Assembly (NCBI RefSeq): GCF_003583765.1
Contig: NZ_QXQA01000001.1
Span: 1-64,000, forward strand
DNA: 64,000 nt
Reading direction: 5' to 3'
DNA from: Paenibacillus nanensis
GTDB taxonomy: Bacteria > Bacillota > Bacilli > Paenibacillales > Paenibacillaceae
Shown: in pieces, positions 31,417 to 39,900 of the stretch
Layout of the letters: every line of letters begins with the position of its first letter
Numbering within the stretch: the first letter of the stretch is position 1
Notes under the pieces: generated by a model
Told to the model about the DNA's origin: nothing
Seen by the model: the letters and a program-made list of their open reading frames with translations, nothing else
Database searches by the model: none
Made by a program: the position numbers and the translations under genes

Positions 31417-31590
31417 ATGGAAGACATGGAAGAGAATTTGACAGTGGAGAAATCTGACTTTGATGATGATTCTTCTGATGGAATATATGCGGTTCCAAGC
31501 CCAAAGTGCATGCCGCAATACAGTATACGCAGAATCGCACAGTATATGGTGGAAAACGGGATAGAGGGTCCGCTTAGGAAGATGAGTTGA
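31417..31590 (+). CDS. Small acidic protein, first of a coupled pair
   Basis: 57 residues, no family recognised. An acidic N-terminus (DFDDDSSDG) is followed by IRRIAQYMVENGIEGPL, which looks like a short helix-forming segment. GGGAGGGGAGG precedes ATG 31417. Its stop codon overlaps the TTG start of the next gene (TTGA at 31587-31590), indicating translational coupling. Confidence 0.55.
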   Translation: MEDMEENLTVEKSDFDDDSSDGIYAVPSPKCMPQYSIRRIAQYMVENGIEGPLRKMS

Positions 31591-31838
31591 AACAGTTCAG
31601 GATTGAGCCGAGAGGGTTCAAATGCAGACAAGTAAAAACAGTAGAGGAAGCTACTCATTGGTTGCCTATCCTCGGCAACCGATTTGAAGAATATGAAACT
31701 ACACCGTTTCAGTTGTATCGAATCTTTCATGATCGATATGACGATGAATTCTTAATCATGGACGACAATAATAATTTCTCCCTTATCCATATCTGGCACA
31801 AAGGGAGGTACGTTGTCCTTGAGGAGACATGGAAGTAG
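31587..31838 (+). CDS. Small hypothetical protein, second of a coupled pair
   Basis: 83 residues starting at TTG 31587, overlapping the previous stop by 4 bases, with AGGAAG upstream. The sequence is rich in aromatic and acidic residues (FHDRYDDEFLIMDDNNN, then HIWHKGRYVVLEE) and looks like a small folded beta protein. A toxin-antitoxin-like pairing with the upstream gene is possible but unsupported by any recognised motif. Confidence 0.55.
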   Translation: MKQFRIEPRGFKCRQVKTVEEATHWLPILGNRFEEYETTPFQLYRIFHDRYDDEFLIMDDNNNFSLIHIWHKGRYVVLEETWK

Positions 31839-31879
31839 GAAGGTCAGGATTGTGGGAAATAGGGACAGGAGGGATATGA

Positions 31880-32236
31880 ATGGGAGTCAACTATTATAAT
31901 CACCAGGAAACCGTTGCGAAAAATCTGATAGCAATTATGCGGAAGAAGGGTTACTCAAGACAAACGATTTCGAAATTAACAGATATTCCTCGATCAGCGA
32001 TTGATTCATTGCTATTGAGAGGTGGCGAAAATATAAACGAGTCAGTTTATAACTCATATATTATACAGATCAATCAGACATTTGGTTTTGCGGAGGACTA
32101 TTTCTTAAAGGAAACGCCCAAACCCAACTATTCACCTCCAGCTCCCCCTACAAAAACTGAAAGAAGTGCAAGGACTCAAGAACTCTTAAATGGTTTAGAT
32201 ATCATCCTTGATATCTATTCGATGTATAAAAAGTGA
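31880..32236 (+). CDS. Helix-turn-helix (XRE-like) regulator
   Basis: 118 residues. The N-terminal half contains an XRE-like HTH: VAKNLIAIMRKKGYSRQTI then SKLTDIPRSAIDSLLLRG. A proline-rich linker (NYSPPAPPTK) and a short C-terminal helix follow. AGGAGGG is 6 bases before ATG 31880. It stands between the coupled small genes and the par-like palindrome array, so it may regulate one of these. Confidence 0.6.
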   Translation: MGVNYYNHQETVAKNLIAIMRKKGYSRQTISKLTDIPRSAIDSLLLRGGENINESVYNSYIIQINQTFGFAEDYFLKETPKPNYSPPAPPTKTERSARTQELLNGLDIILDIYSMYKK

Positions 32237-32339
32237 AGAATGGATATTCATCGTGAAAAGCTCTTTGCCGACAAGTTTCTCTGACCCTTGATCGGCTTTT
32301 TTGTTGCCAAATTTGCCGGAATTCATGTATAAAAACAGC

Positions 32340-32446
32340 ACGGCATAAAACACGTTCATAACTTGTATGAGGAGGTATGAATAAGTTCATAACATGTTCA
32401 TAACATTTATGAGATTGTATGAAACATATGCATAAGATGTATGAAA
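32340..32446. promoter_or_regulatory. TCATA-N5-TATGA palindrome array upstream of the ParA-like gene
   Basis: In about 100 bp there are TCATAACTTGTATGA, TCATAACATTTATGA and GCATAAGATGTATGA, plus several unpaired TTCATAAC and GTATGAA half-sites. All are centred on the same 5-bp spacing. Such clustered short palindromes are typical of partition centromeres or operators for a small DNA-binding protein. The rest of 32237-32562 is AT-rich and shows no gene. Confidence 0.6.
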
Positions 32447-32562
32447 TAATTTTATTTACTTTTGAAGTTCTTTTGTATTATAATATATAATTTTAATTTT
32501 TCCTTGACTTTTGTTCTATTATCAATATAAACTACCCTAAAACATAGGGTGGTGGAAGAGGA

Positions 32563-33348
32563 ATGGCAATCACAATCAGCGTAAGTAGCACTATAGACGG
32601 CTCCTGCAAGACGACGGTTGCTTGTATGTTTGCACAATTACTAAGTTCAAGCTATAAAGTATTGGCAATAGACCTAAGTGGTCAATGTAACTTAACCGAG
32701 ACGTTGATAAACAATCAAACATATCATACGGTGACGAGTACGATTTGGGATGCATTCATAACAGGCGATGTTGTTCCATATATCGTTCCCACCACTGAAA
32801 ATCTTGATATTTTACCTGGCGACATGTGGATCGGTTCCATACCAGCCAGCCTCTATATTCAAGGCAATAAAGAAACAGAGATTGTTATCGCTTTAAGAGA
32901 TCTGCTGAATCAAGCTAAGACAGATTATGATTTTGTCGTTGTAGATTCACCCAGTACGTCCGCTCCAGAATTATTTGACTTATCCTTATCTATCTCCGAT
33001 TTCGCAATTATGACTTACTCTCCTAACAAACTCAGTCTCATCAATCAATGGATAAATAGAATTAATCATGTACAAACCACATTTAACCCTAATCTGCGAG
33101 TTGGGGGAATCCTGAGAACACGATTTAACAAAATTGAGGCTCTGCATGAGTATTATTACGAGGAGGTGCTAAGGGATTATCCTAAAATTTGCTGGAAAAG
33201 CGTTTTTCCTAACTCCCCTCGTTTCGCCTTTCTTGACCATGAAACTATTAGGAAAACAGAGATAAAATCTACTTTTGAACCCATATATGCTGAACTGATG
33301 CTTCGGCTCTTGAACTCGAAAAAAGGAAGTGAAATAAGGTTAAAGTAA
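32563..33348 (+). CDS. ParA/MinD-like ATPase with degenerate Walker A
   Basis: 261 residues. The fold is that of ParA: VLAIDLSGQCNLTETL (equivalent to IDLDPQGNLT), DFVVVDSPSTSAPE and IMTYSPNKLSLI. The P-loop reads STIDGSCKTT instead of the usual KGGVGKTT: the signature lysine is Ile11 and the Gly before the core Lys is Cys15, while K16-T17-T18 remain. ATP dimerisation may therefore be altered. A strong GGTGGAAGAGG precedes ATG 32563. The upstream palindrome array and downstream HTH gene suggest a partition locus for the excised element. Confidence 0.75.
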   Translation: MAITISVSSTIDGSCKTTVACMFAQLLSSSYKVLAIDLSGQCNLTETLINNQTYHTVTSTIWDAFITGDVVPYIVPTTENLDILPGDMWIGSIPASLYIQGNKETEIVIALRDLLNQAKTDYDFVVVDSPSTSAPELFDLSLSISDFAIMTYSPNKLSLINQWINRINHVQTTFNPNLRVGGILRTRFNKIEALHEYYYEEVLRDYPKICWKSVFPNSPRFAFLDHETIRKTEIKSTFEPIYAELMLRLLNSKKGSEIRLK

Positions 33349-33385
33349 ATCGCAATCGTAAGCCTAAAAAAAAATAAAGTATGAG

Positions 33386-33523
33386 ATGCAGACAACATTG
33401 ATTGGTAGACATGAACTTGAATTATTGAGAAAAGCTAAGGAGCTATTGCTGAATCCTGACGAGAGTTGTAATTGTTCAGAGCGGAAGGGGAGAAGCACAA
33501 AATGGATGAAATTCAGCAATTAA
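33386..33523 (+). CDS. Possible 45-residue ORF between parA and the HTH gene
   Basis: Starts at ATG 33386 and reads LIGRHELELLRKAKELLL before a Cys pair (CNC). No convincing ribosome site, and it overlaps the next gene by 22 bases. It may be a real small partner or chance. Confidence 0.25.
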   Translation: MQTTLIGRHELELLRKAKELLLNPDESCNCSERKGRSTKWMKFSN

Positions 33524-34068
33524 TTGATATTAATAACCGAGCTTCAGCTTTTGAATATCTCAAAAACGCCGACAAAAGAGCGATGCATCAGATTGCATAT
33601 CGATTGATCTATAAGGGCGTTGAGGATGATGATTTTATCGCTAAAATTACATCCTGCCCTTTGACGGAGATAAAGGAACTCCGTAGCTATTTATCTTTTG
33701 AAGATGCGATGATCGAACTTGGATTGTCCGAGAAGAGTTTACGAAGATATATTAGGCGAGGACTTATTATGCATAACGGAAAAATCCCTCGCTATGCCGT
33801 TGGTATAATGAAAGACCCCGTATTTTGTTTTTTGATGCAATGGGAATACCAGGAAAATAAACTGAAAAACCAAATAGAAGAGGAACGTATTGAGGAAATC
33901 CGAGATGAGATATTGGAGTTGGAAGAGCAGTTTGAGGGCAAGTTTGAAGAGATGTTTGGGCATCTGACTGAAGGTGAGATCCTTTTACTGGACGATGGTG
34001 ATGACATTAGGCATTGGAAAGATTTAATTGAGGAATTGCGAGAAGTAGATGATAAAAAGAGGGAATAG
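33502..34068 (+). CDS. Putative DNA-binding protein with coiled coil (possible ParB-like partner)
   Basis: 188 residues. A MerR/helix-turn-helix-like segment is visible at about 60-100 (SFEDAMIELGLSEKSLRR then YIRRGLI and IPRYAVGIM). A strongly charged coiled coil (EERIEEIRDEILELEEQFE) and an acidic end follow. AAGGGGAG lies 9 bases before ATG 33502; the ORF extends upstream without need. Its place after the ParA-like gene suggests a centromere-binding partner, but no ParB domain is recognised. Confidence 0.6.
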   Translation: MDEIQQLIDINNRASAFEYLKNADKRAMHQIAYRLIYKGVEDDDFIAKITSCPLTEIKELRSYLSFEDAMIELGLSEKSLRRYIRRGLIMHNGKIPRYAVGIMKDPVFCFLMQWEYQENKLKNQIEEERIEEIRDEILELEEQFEGKFEEMFGHLTEGEILLLDDGDDIRHWKDLIEELREVDDKKRE

Positions 34069-34074
34069 CCTAAT

Positions 34075-34269
34075 ATGCCGACTAAGGCAAACACGACTAA
34101 TATACGAAAAATAGCACGTCTGACTGATAGATCGACCACAAAAGTATCCGCCGAGTTGAGTCGGATGAATAGGGATCTTTTAAGGCTTATCCACTTGAGA
34201 CAGTGTGGATGCGGCAACTATACTGAAAAAGTATGTTCTATGCAACATTATAGTGTACCTCTCAACTAA
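34075..34269 (+). CDS. Small basic hypothetical protein
   Basis: 64 residues, 6 bases after the previous gene, with GAGGGAA upstream. The sequence starts PTKANTTNIRKIARLTDR and contains a CGCG segment. It may be a short ribbon-helix-helix or regulator, but nothing conclusive is visible. Confidence 0.35.
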   Translation: MPTKANTTNIRKIARLTDRSTTKVSAELSRMNRDLLRLIHLRQCGCGNYTEKVCSMQHYSVPLN

Positions 34270-34335
34270 AGACAGCTCGGGTTTGTTGCCCCGTCTCAAC
34301 AATATGAAAAGAATGCTTCTCGCAAGCGAGAAGAG

Positions 34336-34370
34336 GCTCCTATGCCTTGTGCATGGAGCCTTTTTTTTCG
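34336..34370 (+). terminator. Rho-independent terminator
   Basis: GGCTCC and GGAGCC flank a loop with an inner ATGC/GCAT pairing and are followed by eight T residues. A second stem, TTCTCGC-AAG-CGAGAA, lies just before it. Confidence 0.85.
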
Positions 34371-34397
34371 TTCTTCCAAAAAACGTTATAATGCCGC

Positions 34398-34745
34398 TAC
34401 AAAATATCTATAATGCAAACATCAACAAGATCAGGGGCTTCAAAAATCGGCAGAATGCTAAGCTCGAACTCTTTCCTTCGGAAAATCGTCTCGCTAAGCA
34501 TCTGCACGCTTCCGTTGCGTTCGGCTTTGCCGACCGTTCGGCCTACGGCACTCACTACGAAACGGTCGCCGATTTTCTCGCCCCTATGGGGAAAAGCTGT
34601 TGCCCATTATCATGGGCAAGCGTTTCTTTCGAAACGCAAAAGCATGTTGCCCCATCTGCCGATGTGTCAAGCGGCTTTTTTAAGCCGCAAAAAGCATGTT
34701 GACGCATCTGTATGATGCGACAAGCGTCTCTCTTCGAGACGCAAA
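34398..34745 (+). ncRNA. Candidate modular multi-hairpin RNA upstream of the Replic_Relax-like gene
   Basis: No protein is credible here; the region is GC-richer than its surroundings. The last 165 bases contain seven consecutive hairpins: CCCCTATGGGG (34581-34591), TTGCCCAT/ATGGGCAA (34600-34619), GCGTTTC/GAAACGC (34620-34637), CATC/GATG within TTG...CAA (34647-34670), GCGGCTT/AAGCCGC (34671-34688), CGCATC/GATGCG (34703-34719) and GCGTCTC/GAGACGC (34724-34742). A linker AAAAGC(A/T)TGTTG occurs three times, making a repeated two-stem module. A -10 TATAAT at 34387-34392 could start it. An RNA regulator or a single-strand origin are both possible. Confidence 0.55.
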
Positions 34746-34781
34746 TACAACAAATTAAATTACGAAGGGGGTGCTACATAT

Positions 34782-35384
34782 ATGGCAAGAAGGAGTAAGC
34801 CGCTCGTCACACAATTCTTCAACCGAGATCGGCTGGCATTTTCCGCAATGCACAGAGTCGGTCATGTCTCTTACGATCATCTCCTCTTATGTGGATTAGC
34901 GGATAGGCGTATTAAAAATCTCATACGAGACGGACATTTAGAAAAGGTGGTGTACAAAGAGAAAGGAAAGAATAAGGAGTGCTACAAGCTTACGAGGTTG
35001 GGGAGAGAAACAGCCGCTCGTCTGTGGGGAATAAGTCATGCTTATCACGCTCAATCAGCAATCCATGATTTAGCCTTGGCTGAAAAATATTTCGGCTTGT
35101 CGGAGGATTTAAGGGAAAGATGGAAAACGGAGACGCTAATTCGGAAAGAATTTGAAGAGCGGATTCACAATATGCGAGAAGAAGGTAAAGAAGTAGAGGC
35201 AAGGTTGTATGAAGATATGCTTAACAAGAACCTAATTTCGATGCCAGATGGCTTATATACCAATAGTGCGGGAATCGAAGTGGGGGTTGAAATCCTAACA
35301 AATTCATATGGAATTGAAGAGATAAGATCCAAAGAAATGTATGTCGGTATCTCAGGCTGTCAATACGAAACTATTAGAGTATAA
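34782..35384 (+). CDS. Replic_Relax-like winged-helix protein
   Basis: 200 residues. An N-terminal winged helix (FNRDRLAFSAMHRVGHVSYD then LLLCGLADRRIKNLIRDGH) and the segment AYHAQSAIHDLALAE resemble the replication-relaxation family found in plasmids and integrative elements of Firmicutes. The C-terminal part may be nuclease-like but I cannot assign catalytic residues. GAAGGGGG precedes ATG 34782. It follows the multi-hairpin region and is 16 bases before the next gene, so both may take part in replication or mobilisation of the element. Confidence 0.6.
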   Translation: MARRSKPLVTQFFNRDRLAFSAMHRVGHVSYDHLLLCGLADRRIKNLIRDGHLEKVVYKEKGKNKECYKLTRLGRETAARLWGISHAYHAQSAIHDLALAEKYFGLSEDLRERWKTETLIRKEFEERIHNMREEGKEVEARLYEDMLNKNLISMPDGLYTNSAGIEVGVEILTNSYGIEEIRSKEMYVGISGCQYETIRV

Positions 35385-35400
35385 AGGAGGGGATGGTATT

Positions 35401-36555
35401 ATGGCTATTTCCATTGCAAATAAGCAAGCGGTTTGCGAAAAATATAGGAGTTACCTTGAAATCATTTATGCTTTTGGAAACAAAGTTATTTTGATGAAGC
35501 AATTGTACCAGTACGCAGAGCTGATGGGTGTAGCAAGAAGTTTCTCAAAGTTTTATAGCTCCATAATGGAGCTTGTTAACGCTGAAGTCCTAAGAAAAGA
35601 GTCGTTTTATGCTTTTGAAAAGAAAACCCAGCTTCAGATGCTCGTAATGCGGAAATACGGAATTCGTTTCCTGGAAGGGAAACCAGACAGCTATAGCGTT
35701 GCATCGGTCAAGAAAGCTTTGGGGAACGAACGGATTATGGTCAGCATTTTTAAGAACCAATACATTCTCAACAAAGTTGTTCCACGCCTTCAAAAAGAAT
35801 CCAAGGCGATCAAGCCAGAAACAATCATAGAACTGTTGGATCGTGATCAAAGCTCATTCCTATACAACAAAAATCAAGGGCTATCCTTCTTACTGAGATT
35901 GCGAAATGAAGCAACGTTTCAGAAGTACCTGGATGAGACATCAGTCGAACAAGATATCGAGAAAATGCAGGGAATCAAGCAGAGAATAGAAGAAGGATTG
36001 AAGAAAGGATCGAAAACATCGGACGGGAAAGGACGAGGTAGGCTTCGTCTCTCTGAAGTGTCCTCTATTGATCGTGTTGAGAATGTTTATGAGAGAAATC
36101 GGGATTTAAGCAAGGAAGAGAAGATAGATAATTATACTCTCGACACAATGCTTGCCTTTAATGCGTATATCGCCCAGATCAGACTGGAGAAGGGTCACAT
36201 TAAGATTACGGCATTGATTTTTGATATCCACAACAGGTCAAACATTTATAAAATAGCAACCCATATCGCATGTATGTATCATATGTTTACTCGTTATTTC
36301 AGGGACAAGATTGAGTTGATAGTCGGCATCGTTTCAATTGACGAGTTCGCATCAAGTCATTTAAAAATGCAATCGGAATCAGCGGCTATTGATTTTGTTT
36401 CAAAAGAGAAGAAGGGTACGAGACAGTCTTCTCTTTTAAAGAGCTGGATGATTGACGAAGCAATGCAATATCAGATCAAGGTCCACTTTGTAGACTATGA
36501 CATCACGAATCAGTTCCTCGATGGTATCAAGCATGCGAATCTTATTAGACGCTAA
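35401..36555 (+). CDS. Hypothetical protein cotranscribed with the Replic_Relax-like gene
   Basis: 384 residues, no family recognised. It appears soluble; the middle is Lys/Glu-rich (KMQGIKQRIEEGLKKGSK) and the C-terminal half is more ordered (ITALIFDIHNRSNIYK, then IELIVGIVSIDEF). GGAGGGG is 8 bases before ATG 35401; the open frame upstream overlaps the preceding gene. The tight spacing suggests a functional partner of the preceding protein. Confidence 0.6.
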   Translation: MAISIANKQAVCEKYRSYLEIIYAFGNKVILMKQLYQYAELMGVARSFSKFYSSIMELVNAEVLRKESFYAFEKKTQLQMLVMRKYGIRFLEGKPDSYSVASVKKALGNERIMVSIFKNQYILNKVVPRLQKESKAIKPETIIELLDRDQSSFLYNKNQGLSFLLRLRNEATFQKYLDETSVEQDIEKMQGIKQRIEEGLKKGSKTSDGKGRGRLRLSEVSSIDRVENVYERNRDLSKEEKIDNYTLDTMLAFNAYIAQIRLEKGHIKITALIFDIHNRSNIYKIATHIACMYHMFTRYFRDKIELIVGIVSIDEFASSHLKMQSESAAIDFVSKEKKGTRQSSLLKSWMIDEAMQYQIKVHFVDYDITNQFLDGIKHANLIRR

Positions 36556-36589
36556 TTTAGAGGATGGTTATCATTCGATTGAAAAATGA

Positions 36590-37312
36590 TTACCATCCAT
36601 TACATAATTCCATGCGTGTCATAATATGAAAGCCACTAAAAAAATCAGCTGTGTTTCTTAAAGCTGTGGTCATTTCATTAAGAACATTCTCATCCTTCAT
36701 ATAAATGTCCTTTAGTTCCCCACTACCATTCTTTGTAGCGAAGATTACTTTCCCACCTACACTTTTCGTCAAGCGACCGAAATCTTTGTTCTTAATCTTT
36801 TTCATCGAATATTTAGCTTTGTCTTTGGATTGATCACGGGAGATAGGATATCGAAAATAATCGCTTTTATCGTCAAGTTCATAGATTGATTTCATGTAGC
36901 CACGGATTCTCCCTGTAATCAGCCAACTTGCTTTAGAGGCTTGCGTTCTCAGCCTCTCTTCATTCTCTTTTATTATCTTGCAGAAATATTCAAAAAGAAG
37001 CTTTAACGAGTGGCAGTTTTCAATATAAAGTGGCTTCCCTTTATCGTTAACCAAAAATTGGTGATTCCCACTGGCAGTCACATTCATATACGTAATACTC
37101 AGTTCTTCGTGTATGTGCATAATCAATGATTTTAAAAATAATTCAATTGAATGTCGATATAAATACAAAACGGGCATTTCCCCTTGTACAAGCATGCCCT
37201 CTTTAAAGTCGGAATTACATAAATGATCAGCCGCTTTTTTAAAGGCTTCGGCGGTAACGCCAAATCCTTTGTCGGCATGAGTATCAATACTGGACAACAT
37301 GTATTTAAACAT
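36590..37312 (-). CDS. HEPN-like hypothetical protein
   Basis: 240 residues, mostly helical. The segment MPVLYLYRHSIELFLKSLI near 46-64 resembles the helix of HEPN/abortive-infection-type proteins, but the canonical R-x4-6-H RNase motif is not clear. AGGGAGG stands 8 bases before ATG 37312. It is divergent from the nuclease-like gene at 37398 with an 85-bp shared control region. Both ends fit an independent cargo gene. Confidence 0.5.
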   Translation of the reverse strand: MFKYMLSSIDTHADKGFGVTAEAFKKAADHLCNSDFKEGMLVQGEMPVLYLYRHSIELFLKSLIMHIHEELSITYMNVTASGNHQFLVNDKGKPLYIENCHSLKLLFEYFCKIIKENEERLRTQASKASWLITGRIRGYMKSIYELDDKSDYFRYPISRDQSKDKAKYSMKKIKNKDFGRLTKSVGGKVIFATKNGSGELKDIYMKDENVLNEMTTALRNTADFFSGFHIMTRMELCNGW

Positions 37313-37397
37313 AGTCTATTCCTCCCTAATAATGATTCTAAGCTATTTTTTATACTTATGGAACTGGTTATTCAATAACACTCGAAAGGGGATAAGA

Positions 37398-38450
37398 ATG
37401 CTTAATTTGGAATTAATACTTCCCTGTCTTGAAGGAAATGGGGACCACATCTTTTATAAAGGTAATACAAGTCTTGTGAAAAACATGTGCAAAAAATGTG
37501 AATACTTTACTTCACTAAGATTCTTCATGAATGAGCATTATAAAGATTTTCGATTGGAAAGATGCTGTGAAGTTGAGATAAAAAATAGAGGCAAACAGCC
37601 AGAGGCAATATTCGTAAATAAGTCCAATCCAAATGAAAAAATTGCTATAGAGGCTAAGTCACAGCAACAAATGTTCGCCACAGATATTAAAAAGGACATA
37701 AAAGAGACAAGTAGGAGAAAAAGATTTGAGAAGAAAATTATCCATGGTATTGCAAAAAATACTTTTGCAGAAGCCAGCGGTTTATTAGAGAAGCTCAATG
37801 TTGTATTACCGCCTGACCTTGAAAGCATATTCTTACGTGGTTATGTATTGAGCATTTCAAGAATCCCAGAAAATGTAGAGATTATGGGAAAGAGATTTGG
37901 AGTTAGCCGTTCGGTAGTTGAAGAAATCTTATCGTACAAAGGTGAAAGAGAAAAGAGATTGGTTGATGCTATAGTAGAAAAAAACGTTCAGCACCTCGTT
38001 AAAAATATTCTTGATTGTGGATTGAATGGAGCTGACAGATTCAGTTTCTATCACGAATATACAATTGATAAGTTATCCTTTATGCTTTATAAAGCAGATA
38101 TTGAAAGCGATTTTCATGTTAGGTACATTGAGTATCCGTCTGGCACAAGAGATTATTTCATTCCTAAAAAAGAAGCAATTGAAGTCAGAATGAATGAACA
38201 TTTTGAAGATTGTGAACTGAAATTTTCCGATTATATGTCGGGTGAATACAAACGAATATTGCTAATCGAGAACGAGAACCACTATTTTAAAAGCAATATG
38301 CAGGAGATCCTACAAAACATTCAGATTCCAGGACATATTGACGAACTCTGGTCATCATTTTACGTCATTGATGAGGTGTGGAATGAAAAAATAGAAGAGC
38401 TTGAAGATCAAATTACCGGGGTCGAATATATCAAAATATATCCTGCCTGA
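37398..38450 (+). CDS. Possible PD-(D/E)xK nuclease
   Basis: 350 residues. GKQPEAIFVN and NEKIAIEAKS (E69 ... E85-A-K87) give the E...E-x-K pattern of restriction-nuclease folds. An N-terminal Cys cluster (CKKCEYF, ERCCEVE) could bind zinc. The rest is unrecognised. AAAGGGGA precedes ATG 37398; the ORF extension upstream lacks a ribosome site. Divergent from the HEPN-like gene, so the two may form a two-component defence unit, by inference only. Confidence 0.5.
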   Translation: MLNLELILPCLEGNGDHIFYKGNTSLVKNMCKKCEYFTSLRFFMNEHYKDFRLERCCEVEIKNRGKQPEAIFVNKSNPNEKIAIEAKSQQQMFATDIKKDIKETSRRKRFEKKIIHGIAKNTFAEASGLLEKLNVVLPPDLESIFLRGYVLSISRIPENVEIMGKRFGVSRSVVEEILSYKGEREKRLVDAIVEKNVQHLVKNILDCGLNGADRFSFYHEYTIDKLSFMLYKADIESDFHVRYIEYPSGTRDYFIPKKEAIEVRMNEHFEDCELKFSDYMSGEYKRILLIENENHYFKSNMQEILQNIQIPGHIDELWSSFYVIDEVWNEKIEELEDQITGVEYIKIYPA

Positions 38451-38554
38451 TCGAGTAAACTTTGTAATGGAAACGACACGTGGGACATAGAAATTAGGAG
38501 CGTACGGCACTCATTCTGCTCATTTTGTAAAATGGTTATACTGGAGTGATGAAA

Positions 38555-38992
38555 ATGGACGGAATTCAAAAGGTTTATGATACTATCGATGGTTACGAGC
38601 GGTTGCTTGAAATCGTAAGGGAAAATGCAGGTCCCAATAATGTCTGCATGTTGACCAAGAAAGAAATATCTAAGTTATACGGGTTGTCATATACAGGAAC
38701 ATGTAAGAAGCTGGGGTTTCTATTGAAATACAGACTGTTGGAGCAGGTCGATGGTGGATTTTTGTGTACTGAAAAGAAAGTAATACAAGATACGCCTCTA
38801 TCGCTATTGCCGAAAATCCTATTACTAATGGAGAAAAGACCTGAAGTGTACGACAGCTTTAAGCAACAGGCAGAACTGTTATCTGTATCCATAGGGGATG
38901 TTCAGACGGCGTGGGGCTTCTATTCGTATTTTTTCGGATCGAAGTATCCGCAGGAGAAAGAGCAATCATTATTAATAAACAAGACTCGGTAG
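38555..38992 (+). CDS. Winged-helix-like regulator
   Basis: 145 residues. MLTKKEISKLYGLSYTGTCK then LGFLLKYRLLEQVDGGF looks like a winged helix. GGAG is 8 bases before ATG 38555, which I prefer to the upstream GTG/ATG codons. Its stop is 11 bases before the ApeA-like HEPN gene, so the two are cotranscribed and this protein may control or neutralise the HEPN protein. Confidence 0.55.
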   Translation: MDGIQKVYDTIDGYERLLEIVRENAGPNNVCMLTKKEISKLYGLSYTGTCKKLGFLLKYRLLEQVDGGFLCTEKKVIQDTPLSLLPKILLLMEKRPEVYDSFKQQAELLSVSIGDVQTAWGFYSYFFGSKYPQEKEQSLLINKTR

Positions 38993-39003
38993 GAGTGGAA
39001 TTC

Positions 39004-39849
39004 ATGGTAGGAAACATACAATCCCATTTTAAAATTGTTATTTCAGGTATTAACCTTTCGTCAGACTTTATAATGAACGATACCCCCCACGGCAATCATG
39101 TCTGCGATGTAAATTGCAAGGTTGGAGAACGAGGGACTGTTGTTATTACTGGAATTATCAACGGTGAGGATAAAAATGAAAACTTTTTGATCGCAGAAGA
39201 CTTAAAAGAGTATTTTATTAAATTGTTTTCTTTGTTTGGGGTGAGTTGTCGGATTAAAGAGTTTGAAATAGATACGACTACGGATTTTTTAACTGGCCAT
39301 ATTGAAGTAAGTCCACCCAAACCAGTAGTAGACGGTAGTAAAATCAATGCTCAAACGGGTAAAGTGGCATCTCAGTATCTTGATCCTCAAAAGTCAGCTT
39401 TGTACCATAATCTTGTTGAGTCTAATAATAGCATTGATATGCTTCATCGTTTTCGTTCGCTTTTCTCAGTCTTTGATAGTTTAAGTCCGAAAAATGCACA
39501 AGGTCACATTGATTATCACGCATTAAAAACGGGCTATGCCACTGAAATTGCAGTACGCTATCAAGGGGCATTTATCGGTAGGTATATCGACATCGTGGAT
39601 GAATTTTGTAACGCCAATCTTGAAGATGTCCGAGCTAATAAAAACTACTCATCCTTGTTAAAGAATTCAAAACAACGTTTAGGCAATTCAAGTTTGATTG
39701 ATGAGGAAGTTGCCTTCAACCTGTTAAAATGTATTCAAATTATTCGAAACAAGGTTAATCATGGTGACTTTTCGGGATTAAATCGAAAAATCGTCTCAGG
39801 TGCATATGAATTATTACTACCAATGGTACAGAAAATGCTATGTGCCTAA
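39004..39849 (+). CDS. ApeA-like HEPN protein
   Basis: 281 residues. The C-terminal helical domain ends in CIQIIRNKVNHGDFSG: R248-N-x-x-x-H253 followed by Gly is the RNase signature of ApeA-type HEPN domains, which act in anti-phage abortive responses. The N-terminal half (about 1-110) is beta-rich and unrecognised. TAGGAGTGG precedes ATG 39004. Operon with the winged-helix-like gene upstream. Confidence 0.6.
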   Translation: MVGNIQSHFKIVISGINLSSDFIMNDTPHGNHVCDVNCKVGERGTVVITGIINGEDKNENFLIAEDLKEYFIKLFSLFGVSCRIKEFEIDTTTDFLTGHIEVSPPKPVVDGSKINAQTGKVASQYLDPQKSALYHNLVESNNSIDMLHRFRSLFSVFDSLSPKNAQGHIDYHALKTGYATEIAVRYQGAFIGRYIDIVDEFCNANLEDVRANKNYSSLLKNSKQRLGNSSLIDEEVAFNLLKCIQIIRNKVNHGDFSGLNRKIVSGAYELLLPMVQKMLCA

Positions 39850-39900
39850 TAAGTGTGAGAGTTCTATGCGTTACCTCATAGAAATCGAGCACAGCCTTTT

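Noticed and set aside
34205..34715. Two overlapping ORFs across the multi-hairpin region
   Set aside because: They read through strong hairpins and a terminator, lack ribosome sites and have no protein-like composition; structured RNA or DNA explains the sequence better.
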